Shown: positions 1-5,327, numbered from the stretch's first letter. The stretch is DNA of 9,163 bases from an uncultured Clostridia bacterium (GCA_947600345.1 CANQGC010000105.1:1-9163); one strand, 5' to 3'. The notes: generated by a model from the letters alone, not told the origin. Translations and numbers: made by a program.

Positions 1-942
1 CGCGCTCCCGCCGTACCAGGCGTCGCCCAGCTCCCGCAGCGCGGCCGCGCAGTTCAGCTCCGCCGCGCGCTCCAGCGCCGCGCGGGCCTCCTCGCCCGCC
101 GCGTAGCGCGCGTACAGGTAGTGGGACTCGGGATTCTCATCCAGCCGCGCCCGCGCCAGGTAGCCCCGGGCGGCCTCCATGTCCAGGTAGTGGCCGTCGC
201 CGGTGGCCAGCATCACGCCCATCTGGCAGTACAGCCGGGATTCCTCCGCGTTGGTCGCCGGGCCGCCCAGCCGCCGCGCGACCTTCTCGAAGATCTCGAA
301 GGCCCTGGCGTGGGAGCCCTCCAAATACGTCAGCCTGCCCCGGCGAATCTGCGCCTCGGGCGTCTCCTCCGCCCGCGGGGCCTCGCCCGAGGCGTCCCGG
401 GCATCCGCGCGCCAGAGCCGGTCGATCAGCTCCTCCGGGGCGTCCGAGGCCACGGCCAGCATCAGCACCACCCGCGCCAGCGCCGCCGAGGGATCCGCCT
501 CGAAGAAGTCCCGCAGCCGGGAGCCCTCCGCCCCGTCGCGCTCCACGATGCGCAGCTTCGCGTTCAGCGCGCCGCGCACGCGGATGCTGTTGAGCGCCTC
601 CCACAGCCGCTTTCGGTCGAAGGCGGGATGCTGCCCCTGGGGCCACAGCAGCTCCTGGCACTTGCGGTGCACGCTGCTGACCACCCGCCAGAGGTTCTCC
701 CGCATCCGGATCAGCAGCGCGCGCTTGATCGCCTTGTTGCGGGGATCGTCGTTGAAGAACCAGGTCAGATTGGACTTGGACTTGCCCAGATACGCCTCGC
801 ACAGCTCATCCGGAAACAGCAGCTGAAAGTAATCCTCCCGCACCAGCCGCTGTCTGCCGCGAATCACCGGCTCGTCCGCCTCTCCCGGCCGAAACAGCGC
901 CACAAACAGGTCGTTCAGGGTATCGATGTGCCACGCCGCCAT
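1..942 (-). CDS. Probable Sel1/TPR-like helical repeat protein, 3' end outside window
   Basis: The leftward frame stays open from an ATG at 942 to the left edge, so about 314 residues are visible and the C-terminus is missing. The start is supported by GGAGG (plus-strand 951-955) eight bases upstream and a good promoter beyond it. An in-frame ATG at 957 would lie upstream of that site and is less likely. Residues 1 to about 150 are rich in Trp, Phe, Arg and Leu and match no family I recognise (begins MAAWHIDTLNDLFVALF). From about residue 195 onward the sequence is helical with the G-x-L/M, A-x-x-Y and small-residue spacing of Sel1-like or TPR repeats, for example LYCQMGVMLATGDGHY followed by AARGYLARA, and then SHYLYARYAAG. 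Such repeats usually scaffold protein contacts. No signal peptide or membrane segment is seen, so it is probably cytoplasmic. It is divergent from the 1190 gene. The coding call is firm; the repeat assignment is tentative. Confidence 0.8.
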   Translation of the reverse strand, partial: MAAWHIDTLNDLFVALFRPGEADEPVIRGRQRLVREDYFQLLFPDELCEAYLGKSKSNLTWFFNDDPRNKAIKRALLIRMRENLWRVVSSVHRKCQELLWPQGQHPAFDRKRLWEALNSIRVRGALNAKLRIVERDGAEGSRLRDFFEADPSAALARVVLMLAVASDAPEELIDRLWRADARDASGEAPRAEETPEAQIRRGRLTYLEGSHARAFEIFEKVARRLGGPATNAEESRLYCQMGVMLATGDGHYLDMEAARGYLARARLDENPESHYLYARYAAGEEARAALERAAELNCAAALRELGDAWYGGSA

Positions 943-973
943 ACGCAATCCCTCCATCTTCCGGTATACCGCC

Positions 974-1002
974 ATCATACCGCATTTCCCCGGCGGCGTC
1001 AA
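974..1002 (-). promoter_or_regulatory. Sigma-A-type promoter for the leftward repeat-protein gene
   Basis: On the minus strand a TTGACG -35 box (plus-strand 997-1002) and a TATGAT -10 box (974-979) are separated by exactly 17 bp, each with one mismatch to consensus. Transcription would start near 967, leaving a leader of about 25 nt that contains the GGAGG site. A second TTGACG lies 31 bp upstream (1028-1033), but its -10 region is poor, so it is more likely a repeated motif than a second promoter. Confidence 0.7.
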
Positions 1003-1100
1003 GTATTTTCTCCTTCCGCCAAATTTGCGTCAATTCCCACGAAATTAGCATTTTGTATATATTATTCCTTATTAGTTGATCTATTCTACTTCCAATCATG

Positions 1101-1129
1101 TTGCTAGTTAGTAGACGATCGCGTACAAT
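1101..1129 (+). promoter_or_regulatory. Sigma-A-type promoter for the 1190-2145 unit
   Basis: TTGCTA at 1101-1106 (four of six consensus bases) and TACAAT at 1124-1129 (five of six) are 17 bp apart, with AT-rich DNA upstream (about 1015-1100). Transcription would begin near 1136, giving a leader of about 54 nt before the ATG at 1190. The heptamer CGCGTAC occurs at 1120-1126, overlapping the -10 box, and again at 1133-1139 around the expected start, a possible operator. Confidence 0.6.
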
Positions 1130-1144
1130 AAACGCGTACCAGGG

Positions 1145-1168
1145 AAGCGGCCAAGCGACCGAGCGACT
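1145..1168 (+). repeat. Three tandem 8-bp near-repeats in the 5' leader
   Basis: AAGCGGCC, AAGCGACC and GAGCGACT follow each other without gaps and keep the core AGCG with a purine-C next. They lie in the predicted 5' leader of the 1190 gene, between the promoter and the AAAGGAG ribosome site at 1174-1180. They may be a short regulatory element or chance; no known element is recognised. Confidence 0.35.
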
Positions 1169-1189
1169 GAATGAAAGGAGATTTGAAAC

Positions 1190-1897
1190 ATGTACGATTA
1201 TACGCAAGGAGCGTGCGCGGACGGCGAGGCCCGCACGCTCACGGTATCCTGGCGCACCACCTACGGCTGGCGCGTTCCCATGGTCGTCACCGATTTCGAG
1301 GAGATACTGCACCTCCAGCGCTTCTATGTCTTCGTCGACGGAAGGCGGTGCGGCCGGGTGACCAATGGCATGGCGCCCCTGACCATTCCCCTGTCCCCGG
1401 GGGCCCACGAGGTCTGGGTATCCAACGCCATCTCGCCCCTCAAGTTCGGCTTGATCCACATCCCGGCGGACGAGCGGAGCTATCGCGCCTGGATCCGCCT
1501 GCGCACCAAGATGATGTACAAATTCGACATCCTGGCGGTTCCGGTGGGCGACCCCTTCGCCCAGACGCTGCTGACCCACTTCGAGAACATGTTCGCAGAC
1601 CCCAGGGCGGCCGAGCTCATCCAGATGCGCGAAAACGCGGGCAAGAGCGTCGACATCCGCGTCCATCCGGATCACTTCTCCGTGGTCTTCAGGCCCAGGC
1701 GGGCGACGAGGCTGGCGGAGATGCTGATGGGAGAAACGGAAGTGAAGACCTACTACCGGGAGATCGACTTCGACGCCCCCGCGCCGGACCAGGTTCCGGA
1801 GACCTACTGGGAGTGCCTGGAGCTGCTGATGGTCGACCAGGTGCTGCGCACCGGGCGCTACACCCTCAACGATGCGGGCTTCTTCGTGCTCGCCTGA
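1190..1897 (+). CDS. Hypothetical protein with a PEGA-like beta segment
   Basis: This 235-residue reading frame starts at an ATG placed nine bases after AAAGGAG (1174-1180) and ends with TGA. It has no signal peptide, membrane helix or Cys cluster and should be cytoplasmic. Residues about 45-77 (YVFVDGRRCGRVTNG, then PLSPGAHEVWV) resemble the beta-hairpin pattern of PEGA-like domains, in which a 'VDG-x-x-x-G-x-x-x-NG' strand pair is followed by a 'PGxH' turn. These are usually small carbohydrate- or surface-associated modules, so here the match is to fold style rather than function. Residues about 100-235 form a mixed alpha/beta region with many charged and aromatic residues that I do not recognise. 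It is followed 83 bp later by the 54-aa gene in the same direction, with no promoter that I could see between them, so the two are probably co-transcribed. Coding is firm; function is unknown. Confidence 0.85.
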   Translation: MYDYTQGACADGEARTLTVSWRTTYGWRVPMVVTDFEEILHLQRFYVFVDGRRCGRVTNGMAPLTIPLSPGAHEVWVSNAISPLKFGLIHIPADERSYRAWIRLRTKMMYKFDILAVPVGDPFAQTLLTHFENMFADPRAAELIQMRENAGKSVDIRVHPDHFSVVFRPRRATRLAEMLMGETEVKTYYREIDFDAPAPDQVPETYWECLELLMVDQVLRTGRYTLNDAGFFVLA

Positions 1898-1907
1898 ATC
1901 CCCTGCG

Positions 1908-1929
1908 GAAACCCGCCCCGGCGGATTTC
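1908..1929 (+). other. Small hairpin between the two unknown genes
   Basis: GAAA (1908-1911) pairs with TTTC (1926-1929), and after one mismatch CCGC (1913-1916) pairs with GCGG (1921-1924) around a four-base loop. It begins 11 bases after the stop of the 235-aa gene. It has no T-tract, so it is at most an mRNA-stability or partial-attenuation element ahead of the small gene. Confidence 0.25.
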
Positions 1930-1980
1930 ATAGAAGGCCAACCCCAACCAAAGTGTCCAGAGAAGAAAGGAGATAACATC

Positions 1981-2145
1981 ATGAATTCCAGCGATTACAA
2001 CAAGTACCTCTCCGCCATCAAGGCGGCCAACGATTCGGACGACCGCGAGGCCCTTCGCCAGATCCAGAAGCAGCTCATCGCCAGGTACGGCCTGAACGAC
2101 AACGACGCGGAGTACCTGATCCACCAGTTCCGCCACAACGTCTGA
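1981..2145 (+). CDS. Small hypothetical protein, 54 aa
   Basis: An ATG at 1981 follows AAAGGAG (about 1967-1973) by a normal spacer, and the frame ends with TGA at 2143-2145, giving 54 residues (MNSSDYNKYLSAIKAANDSD at the start, DAEYLIHQFRHNV at the end). The protein is strongly amphipathic and charged, likely two or three helices: roughly residues 5-16, 21-36 and 41-52, with a YGLNDND turn between the last two. It has no Cys, no signal peptide and no membrane segment. The 'YGL...DAEYLI' end resembles compact three-helix adaptor domains in general but matches no family I know. It lies 83 bp after the 235-aa gene and about 35 bp before a strong hairpin terminator, so it is the last gene of a two-gene unit. 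The ribosome site and codon usage make a real gene likely; function is unknown. Confidence 0.75.
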   Translation: MNSSDYNKYLSAIKAANDSDDREALRQIQKQLIARYGLNDNDAEYLIHQFRHNV

Positions 2146-2179
2146 GCCGGGGCGAGGGATCGCTTCAATCCGCGCACAA

Positions 2180-2215
2180 AGCGAGCGCCGCTGCCCTTCG
2201 GCAGCGGCGCTCGCT
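2180..2215. terminator. Strong bidirectional hairpin terminator between converging genes
   Basis: A perfect 16-bp GC-rich stem (2180-2195 with 2200-2215) closes a four-base loop. It sits between the rightward small gene (ends 2145) and the leftward jag gene (ends 2225). There is no real T-run on the plus strand and only TTTG after the stem on the minus strand, so it departs from the textbook intrinsic terminator, but its position and perfect pairing make termination or 3'-end protection of both transcripts the best reading. Confidence 0.7.
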
Positions 2216-2224
2216 GGCGCTATC

Positions 2225-3211
2225 TCACTTCAGCGTGATGATGACCCGGCGGTAGGGCTCCTCGCCCTCGGAGTGGGTCGTGACCTCGGGATCGTTCTGC
2301 AGCGCGGAGTGCAGTATGCGGCGCTCGTTGGGGTTCATGGGCTCCAGCGCCACGCGGCGGCCGCTCTTCTTGGCGCGGTTCGCCATGCGCACCGCCAGCT
2401 TCCGCAGTGCCTCCTCGCGCTTGGCCCGATAGTTCTCCGTGTCCAGCGTCACGCGCAGGTAGTCCTCGCGGTCGCGGTTCACGTGCAGGCTGGTCAGGTA
2501 CTGCAGCGCGTCCAGGGTCTCGCCCCGGCGGCCGATGAGTATGCTCATGTTCTCGCCGGAGAGCACCATGCGCAGATTCTCCGCGCCGTCGCTCACGGCG
2601 ATCTCCGCGGGCACGTTCATGCGCTGGGTCAGGCCGGAGAGGAAGTCGCGGGCGGACTTCGCGGTGTCGCTCAGCTCAGTCTCGGGCGTCTCCACGAAGG
2701 GCTCGGCGGGCTCCGCAGGCGCGGCCACCGTCACCGGCTCCGGCCTGGGCTCAGCGGGGGCCTCCTCGCGCTTCTCCCTGCCGCGGCGGCGGTTGCGAGA
2801 CCTCTTCTCGGGCTTGGGTTCGTCGGACTTCTCCGGCTTCTCGGCCTCGGCCGCCCGCTCGGGGGCCTCGGCCTTCTCCGGCTTATCGGGCTTCCTTTCG
2901 GATCTGGGTTCGCTCTTGGGCTCCTCCGACTCGGCCCTGGGGGCGTCCTTGCGCTTCTTTTCGCGCTTCTTCGCGCCGCCCGGGGTGGGCTGATCCAGGC
3001 TGAACACCGGCATCTCGATGTCGAAGGAGTGATCCTCCTCCTTCATCGTAAGCCTCACCTTCGCGGGCTTGCCGAACATGCCGAAGATGCCGGGGCTGCC
3101 CATGTCGATGACGCTGGTTTCGACTTCGTCAAGCGTGCAGCCGAGCTCGTTCAGGCCGCTCTGAATGGCGTCCTTTACGGTCTTGCCGCTTGCTTCAATG
3201 CTTCTCTTCAA
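2225..3211 (-). CDS. jag: Jag/KhpB (SpoIIIJ-associated, EloR-type) RNA-binding protein
   Basis: The 328-residue product has the full Jag architecture. Residues 1 to about 52 are the Jag-N domain (SGKTVKDAIQSGLNELG, then GSPGIFGMFGKPAKVR). A low-complexity Lys/Glu/Pro/Arg linker covers roughly 70-175. A KH domain carries the GxxG loop as IGRRGE (Gly227 and Gly230), and a C-terminal R3H domain contains Arg297-x3-His301 within NPNERRILHSAL. In Bacillota, KhpB/EloR binds RNA with KhpA and influences cell elongation and division; it takes its old name from lying beside spoIIIJ/yidC. Here it is the last gene of the rpmH operon, 26 bp after yidC, and is followed by a terminator instead of mnmE. The start is TTG; no ATG occurs in frame before residue 37, which is inside Jag-N. 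The charged linker is longer than in many Gram-positive Jag proteins, as is common in GC-rich relatives. Confidence 0.95.
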   Translation of the reverse strand: MKRSIEASGKTVKDAIQSGLNELGCTLDEVETSVIDMGSPGIFGMFGKPAKVRLTMKEEDHSFDIEMPVFSLDQPTPGGAKKREKKRKDAPRAESEEPKSEPRSERKPDKPEKAEAPERAAEAEKPEKSDEPKPEKRSRNRRRGREKREEAPAEPRPEPVTVAAPAEPAEPFVETPETELSDTAKSARDFLSGLTQRMNVPAEIAVSDGAENLRMVLSGENMSILIGRRGETLDALQYLTSLHVNRDREDYLRVTLDTENYRAKREEALRKLAVRMANRAKKSGRRVALEPMNPNERRILHSALQNDPEVTTHSEGEEPYRRVIITLK

Positions 3212-3225
3212 GGGATTGCCTCCTT
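3209..3225 (-). promoter_or_regulatory. Strong ribosome site fixing a TTG start for jag
   Basis: On the minus strand AAGGAGG (plus-strand 3219-3225) is followed by seven bases and then TTG at 3211-3209. The near-perfect Shine-Dalgarno sequence and the Jag-N homology starting directly at this codon (KRSIEASGKTV) decide the start. Confidence 0.8.
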
Positions 3226-3237
3226 AAAATTCACAGG

Positions 3238-4227
3238 TTATTTGATCTCCGCGTCCTCCGCCTTAGCGGCCGCCTGCCTGTCCTTGTGGTCAAAGTACTT
3301 ATTGACGGCCACCTGCTGCACGATCATGATGACGTTGCCCGCCATCCAGTAGATGGCGAACGCCGCGTTGTAGCCGGCGCAGATCCACAGCGAGAACAGG
3401 GGGAAGAACCACTTCATGAAGCCGCTGTTCATGGCGTTGGCGGCGCTGTTGTCCTGGGTGCCGGAATCGTCCGCCTGGGGCGCGGCGGCTCCGGTGAACT
3501 TGGTCATCAGGAACTGGCTCAGCGCGGCGAAGATGGGCAGCAGGAACAGGCCGTTGGCGTGGTGAATCAGCGAATCCAGGGAGTTGGGCAGGGTCAGCGT
3601 CGGATTGAAGAACACCAGGTTCAGCGGCAGCAGGAAGAACTCGTTGCCGCCGTAGGACGCCACGATGGCGGCGTAGGCGTCGGTGGCCAGAAACTCCCTG
3701 GCGGCGGCGATGTTCGCCTCGGTCAGGATCGCCGAGCCGTTCACCGGCATCACCATTCTGAGCTGATCGCCCACCCGGGGCAGGATCGTGGCCATGAAGG
3801 AATCCGGCTGGAACACGTTCTTGATCCACAGCCAGCTCTGCAGCGCGGGCACCTCGCCCGTCTCCTTAATCTGCAGTATCATCTGGATGGTCTGTTCGTT
3901 GGCCAGGTTGCGCATCGCGCCGAACATGAACCACAGGATCGGCAGGGAGATCAGCATGGGCAGGCAGCCCGCCATGGGGCTGACGTGCTCCGTGCGGTAG
4001 AGCTCCTGCAGCTTGCGGTTGAGCTTCTCCTGATCGTTGGCGTACTTCTTCTGCAGCGCCTGCACCTTGGGCTGCACCCTGGTCATGGCGCGCATGCTCT
4101 TCTTGCTCTTGATGTCCAGCGGCAAAAGGACGATGCGGACGAGCAGGGTAAACACCACCACGGACCAGCCGTAGTTCCCCACCCAGCCGTAGATCCATTC
4201 CAGCACGCTTTGAAATATTCCGCTCAT
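3238..4227 (-). CDS. yidC: YidC/SpoIIIJ/Oxa1-family membrane protein insertase
   Basis: The 329-residue protein inserts and folds inner-membrane proteins, alone or with SecYEG. The first conserved membrane helix (about 19-38) contains Arg31, matching the conserved groove Arg (FTLLVRIVLLPLD). It is followed by the charged cytoplasmic hairpin (about 40-82: KSMRAMTRVQPKVQALQKKY, then QEKLNRKLQELY) and the second helix after SPMAGCLPML (about 84-108). Later helices are near 226-244, 270-287 and 289-308. There is no lipoprotein signal with Cys and no large N-terminal periplasmic domain, so it is the Gram-positive type. The region between the second and third conserved helices (about 110-225) is roughly 100 residues, longer than in the 260-aa Bacillus SpoIIIJ. 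ATG at 4227 follows GGAGG (4235-4239) with an AT-rich spacer. It sits between yidD and jag, the usual operon position. Confidence 0.97.
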   Translation of the reverse strand: MSGIFQSVLEWIYGWVGNYGWSVVVFTLLVRIVLLPLDIKSKKSMRAMTRVQPKVQALQKKYANDQEKLNRKLQELYRTEHVSPMAGCLPMLISLPILWFMFGAMRNLANEQTIQMILQIKETGEVPALQSWLWIKNVFQPDSFMATILPRVGDQLRMVMPVNGSAILTEANIAAAREFLATDAYAAIVASYGGNEFFLLPLNLVFFNPTLTLPNSLDSLIHHANGLFLLPIFAALSQFLMTKFTGAAAPQADDSGTQDNSAANAMNSGFMKWFFPLFSLWICAGYNAAFAIYWMAGNVIMIVQQVAVNKYFDHKDRQAAAKAEDAEIK

Positions 4228-4250
4228 TCAATACCCTCCGGGGTTCGTGA

Positions 4251-4284
4251 TTCGCGAAGAATCCGCGGATTCTCCGCGAGAATG
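4251..4284. repeat. Cluster of palindromes in the yidD-yidC gap
   Basis: Between yidD and yidC are a perfect 8-bp palindrome (TTCGCGAA, 4251-4258), a perfect 16-bp palindrome (AGAATCCGCGGATTCT, 4258-4273) and then TCTC-CGC-GAGA (4271-4281), all built from related CGCG/ATTC units. In the leftward transcript this can fold into one or more stable hairpins just before the yidC ribosome site. It could be an RNA-processing or translation-control site or a DNA-binding site. There is no T-tract, so it is not a standard terminator. Confidence 0.5.
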
Positions 4285-4312
4285 TGCAATGCCCATTCCC
4301 CGAGGCGGCTCC

Positions 4313-4543
4313 TCAGGGAACGGGATCGTAGCCGCCCTTGCAGAGCGGATTGCAGCGCAGGATTCGGCGCAGGGCGAGCCACCCGCCCTTGAGCGCGCCG
4401 TACTTCTCGATGGCCTCCAGCGCGTACTGGGAGCATGTGGGAATGAAGCGGCAACAGGGGCGGTGCATCGGCGAGATGCTCGTCCTGTAGAAGCGAATCA
4501 TCCACAGCAGCGCGCGCTTGGGCAGCGCGGCCAGCCATCTCAT
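4313..4543 (-). CDS. yidD: Membrane protein insertion efficiency factor YidD
   Basis: This 76-residue frame carries the whole YidD signature: an N-terminal amphipathic helix (residues 1-20), then RTSISPMHRPCCRFIPTCSQ, YALEAIEKYGALKGGWLA and the C-terminal RCNPLCKGGYDPVP. YidD is a small inner-membrane-associated protein that assists YidC-dependent insertion. The Cys residues at about 30, 31, 37, 64 and 68 include the family's conserved positions. Its ATG (4543-4541) overlaps the rnpA TGA (4542-4540) as ATGA, indicating translational coupling with rnpA. Length is typical for the family. A palindrome-rich gap of 85 bp separates it from yidC. Confidence 0.96.
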   Translation of the reverse strand: MRWLAALPKRALLWMIRFYRTSISPMHRPCCRFIPTCSQYALEAIEKYGALKGGWLALRRILRCNPLCKGGYDPVP

Positions 4544-4920
4544 TGGGAATCGTCCTCCTTCACAAGCTTGGCCCGGCGAAGCAGGTTCTCCAGCTCCCGA
4601 GTCAGCTCCTCGTGCGCAGCCATCTTGATCGCCGGACGCGCGACAAAGATGTACTTTCCGGTCTTGAGCCGCTTGCGCAGCCTGCGCACGTCCTCGCGCA
4701 GGTACCGCCGGATGCGGTTGCGCGCGACGGCATTGCCCACCTTCGCGGACACGGAGAAGCCGAAGCGCTGCTCCTTGCCCTTCAGGTAAATCAATACCAG
4801 GTTCTTCGAGGGGTGCGACTTGCCTCTGCGGTAGACGTAGCGGTAGTTGCGGTTGCCGCCGAGGCGGCAACGGCGCGGGAAGCTCTCGCTCCCGCGCGCG
4901 GCGCGATCCTTCCCCTCCAT
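4540..4920 (-). CDS. rnpA: Ribonuclease P protein component
   Basis: The 126-residue basic protein binds the RNase P RNA and supports 5' maturation of tRNA precursors. The family signature is clear: YRYVYRRGKS near residues 26-35, the strand LVLIYLK, FGFSVSAKVGNAVARNR with the RNR box (about 66-72), and RRYLRE. The start is less certain. ATG at 4920 is 11 bp after the rpmH stop and lacks a Shine-Dalgarno sequence, so translation is probably coupled to rpmH. It gives about 15-18 residues more at the N-terminus than typical RnpA, which usually begins just before the 'RL...F..V' segment (here CRLGGNRNYRYVY). I see no alternative ATG, GTG or TTG in frame nearer that segment. The extension is Arg/Gly/Ser-rich. 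It sits in the conserved rpmH-rnpA-yidD order. Confidence 0.95.
   Translation of the reverse strand: MEGKDRAARGSESFPRRCRLGGNRNYRYVYRRGKSHPSKNLVLIYLKGKEQRFGFSVSAKVGNAVARNRIRRYLREDVRRLRKRLKTGKYIFVARPAIKMAAHEELTRELENLLRRAKLVKEDDSQ
4873..4897 (-). other. Hairpin inside the first codons of rnpA mRNA
   Basis: GCGCGGG (4873-4879) pairs with CCCGCGC (4891-4897), and with one bulged base the stem extends by AGC/GCT to close a GAGA tetraloop in the minus-strand RNA, a GNRA-type loop. It falls within codons 8-16 of rnpA, in the N-terminal extension. It may lower rnpA translation relative to rpmH or protect the mRNA, or may be a by-product of high GC content. Confidence 0.35.
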
Positions 4921-4931
4921 CTCGCGGGGAA

Positions 4932-5066
4932 TCAGACGGTCAGAACCTTGCGGCCGCGAGCGCGGCGGGCCTTCAGAACCCTGCGGCCGGCCTTGGTCTT
5001 CATGCGGGCGCGGAAGCCGTGCACCTTGGAACGCTGACGCTTCTTGGGCTGGTAGGTACGGAACAT
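4932..5066 (-). CDS. rpmH: 50S ribosomal protein L34
   Basis: The 44-residue product is a complete L34: MFRTYQPKKRQRSKVHGFRA, then RMKTKAGRRVLKARRARGRK and VLTV. L34 is a small, very basic protein of the large subunit near the 23S rRNA 5' domain. The ATG at 5066 is chosen because L34 begins with M-x-R-T-Y/F-Q-P and because AAGGAG (plus-strand 5076-5081) lies about nine bases upstream. It is the first gene of the leftward operon, about 70 nt after the predicted transcription start, and rnpA begins 11 bp after its stop. Normal in length and motif. Confidence 0.97.
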   Translation of the reverse strand: MFRTYQPKKRQRSKVHGFRARMKTKAGRRVLKARRARGRKVLTV

Positions 5067-5102
5067 GAAAAACAACTCCTTCAATCGTAATCTATGAGGC
5101 AT

Positions 5103-5120
5103 TTGCCCCGCGCGGGGCAA
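5103..5120. other. Perfect 18-bp palindrome in the rpmH leader
   Basis: TTGCCCCGCGCGGGGCAA is fully self-complementary and lies about 20-35 nt into the predicted rpmH leader, upstream of the ribosome site. In RNA it forms a seven-base-pair stem with a GCGC loop. It could be an autoregulatory leader structure, a processing site, or an operator acting on DNA. No family can be assigned. Confidence 0.45.
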
Positions 5121-5145
5121 TACTTCCCAAACATACAGCCTTATC

Positions 5146-5174
5146 ATTTTACTTTATCCGCGAGAATATGTCAA
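5146..5174 (-). promoter_or_regulatory. Near-consensus sigma-A promoter of the rpmH operon
   Basis: On the minus strand a perfect TTGACA (5169-5174) and TAAAAT (5146-5151, one mismatch) are separated by 17 bp, the best promoter in the window. Transcription would start near 5139, about 72 nt before rpmH. Such strength fits a ribosomal-protein operon. The spacer contains TCCGCGAGAAT (plus-strand 5157-5167), which recurs in the yidD-yidC gap. I saw no convincing DnaA box (TTATNCACA) here; TTATCCGCG at 5155-5163 misses two positions. Confidence 0.85.
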
Positions 5175-5259
5175 GTAAATCCGTGTGAAATCGCTCGCGG
5201 GTTCTTTAATTTTTCACGCGGAGGGGCAAGGGAGCGGCCCGCGGCGCGCGCCAAGGCGC

Positions 5260-5288
5260 TTTACTTTTTCTCGAAAATGCACTAGAAT
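5260..5288 (+). promoter_or_regulatory. Sigma-A-type promoter of the GT-C/acyltransferase operon
   Basis: TTTACT (5260-5265, four of six bases) and TAGAAT (5283-5288, five of six) are 17 bp apart. Transcription would begin near 5295, which places GTG 5295 and ATG 5298 at the very 5' end and supports the later start at 5328. A perfect palindrome GGCGCGCGCC (5243-5252) lies just upstream of the -35 box and could be an operator. This promoter is divergent from the rpmH promoter, with 85 bp between the -35 boxes. Confidence 0.65.
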
Positions 5289-5327
5289 AAGGGGGTGATG
5301 AGTGACGAGCGAAGGGGGGAAGGTTCC

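Noticed and set aside
806..1675. Leftward open frame spanning the divergent promoter region
   Set aside because: It crosses an AT-rich promoter region and overlaps two better-supported genes in other frames. Its composition changes abruptly across the region.
1171..2145. One long rightward gene that would include the 54-aa protein as its C-terminus
   Set aside because: The part before 1981 is an Arg/Pro/Gly-rich shadow of the 235-aa gene. The 54-aa protein has its own AAAGGAG site and ATG.
2273..3352. Rightward open frame opposite jag
   Set aside because: Leu/Gly/Arg/His-rich mirror of the repetitive Lys/Glu/Pro linker of Jag. No start signal and no domain.
4247..4312. Intrinsic terminator between yidD and yidC
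   Set aside because: The palindromes can form hairpins, but no T-run follows on either strand and the operon order is continuous.
5155..5163. Possible DnaA box near rpmH
   Set aside because: TTATCCGCG differs from TTATNCACA at two positions, stands alone, and lies between the -35 and -10 boxes of the rpmH promoter.
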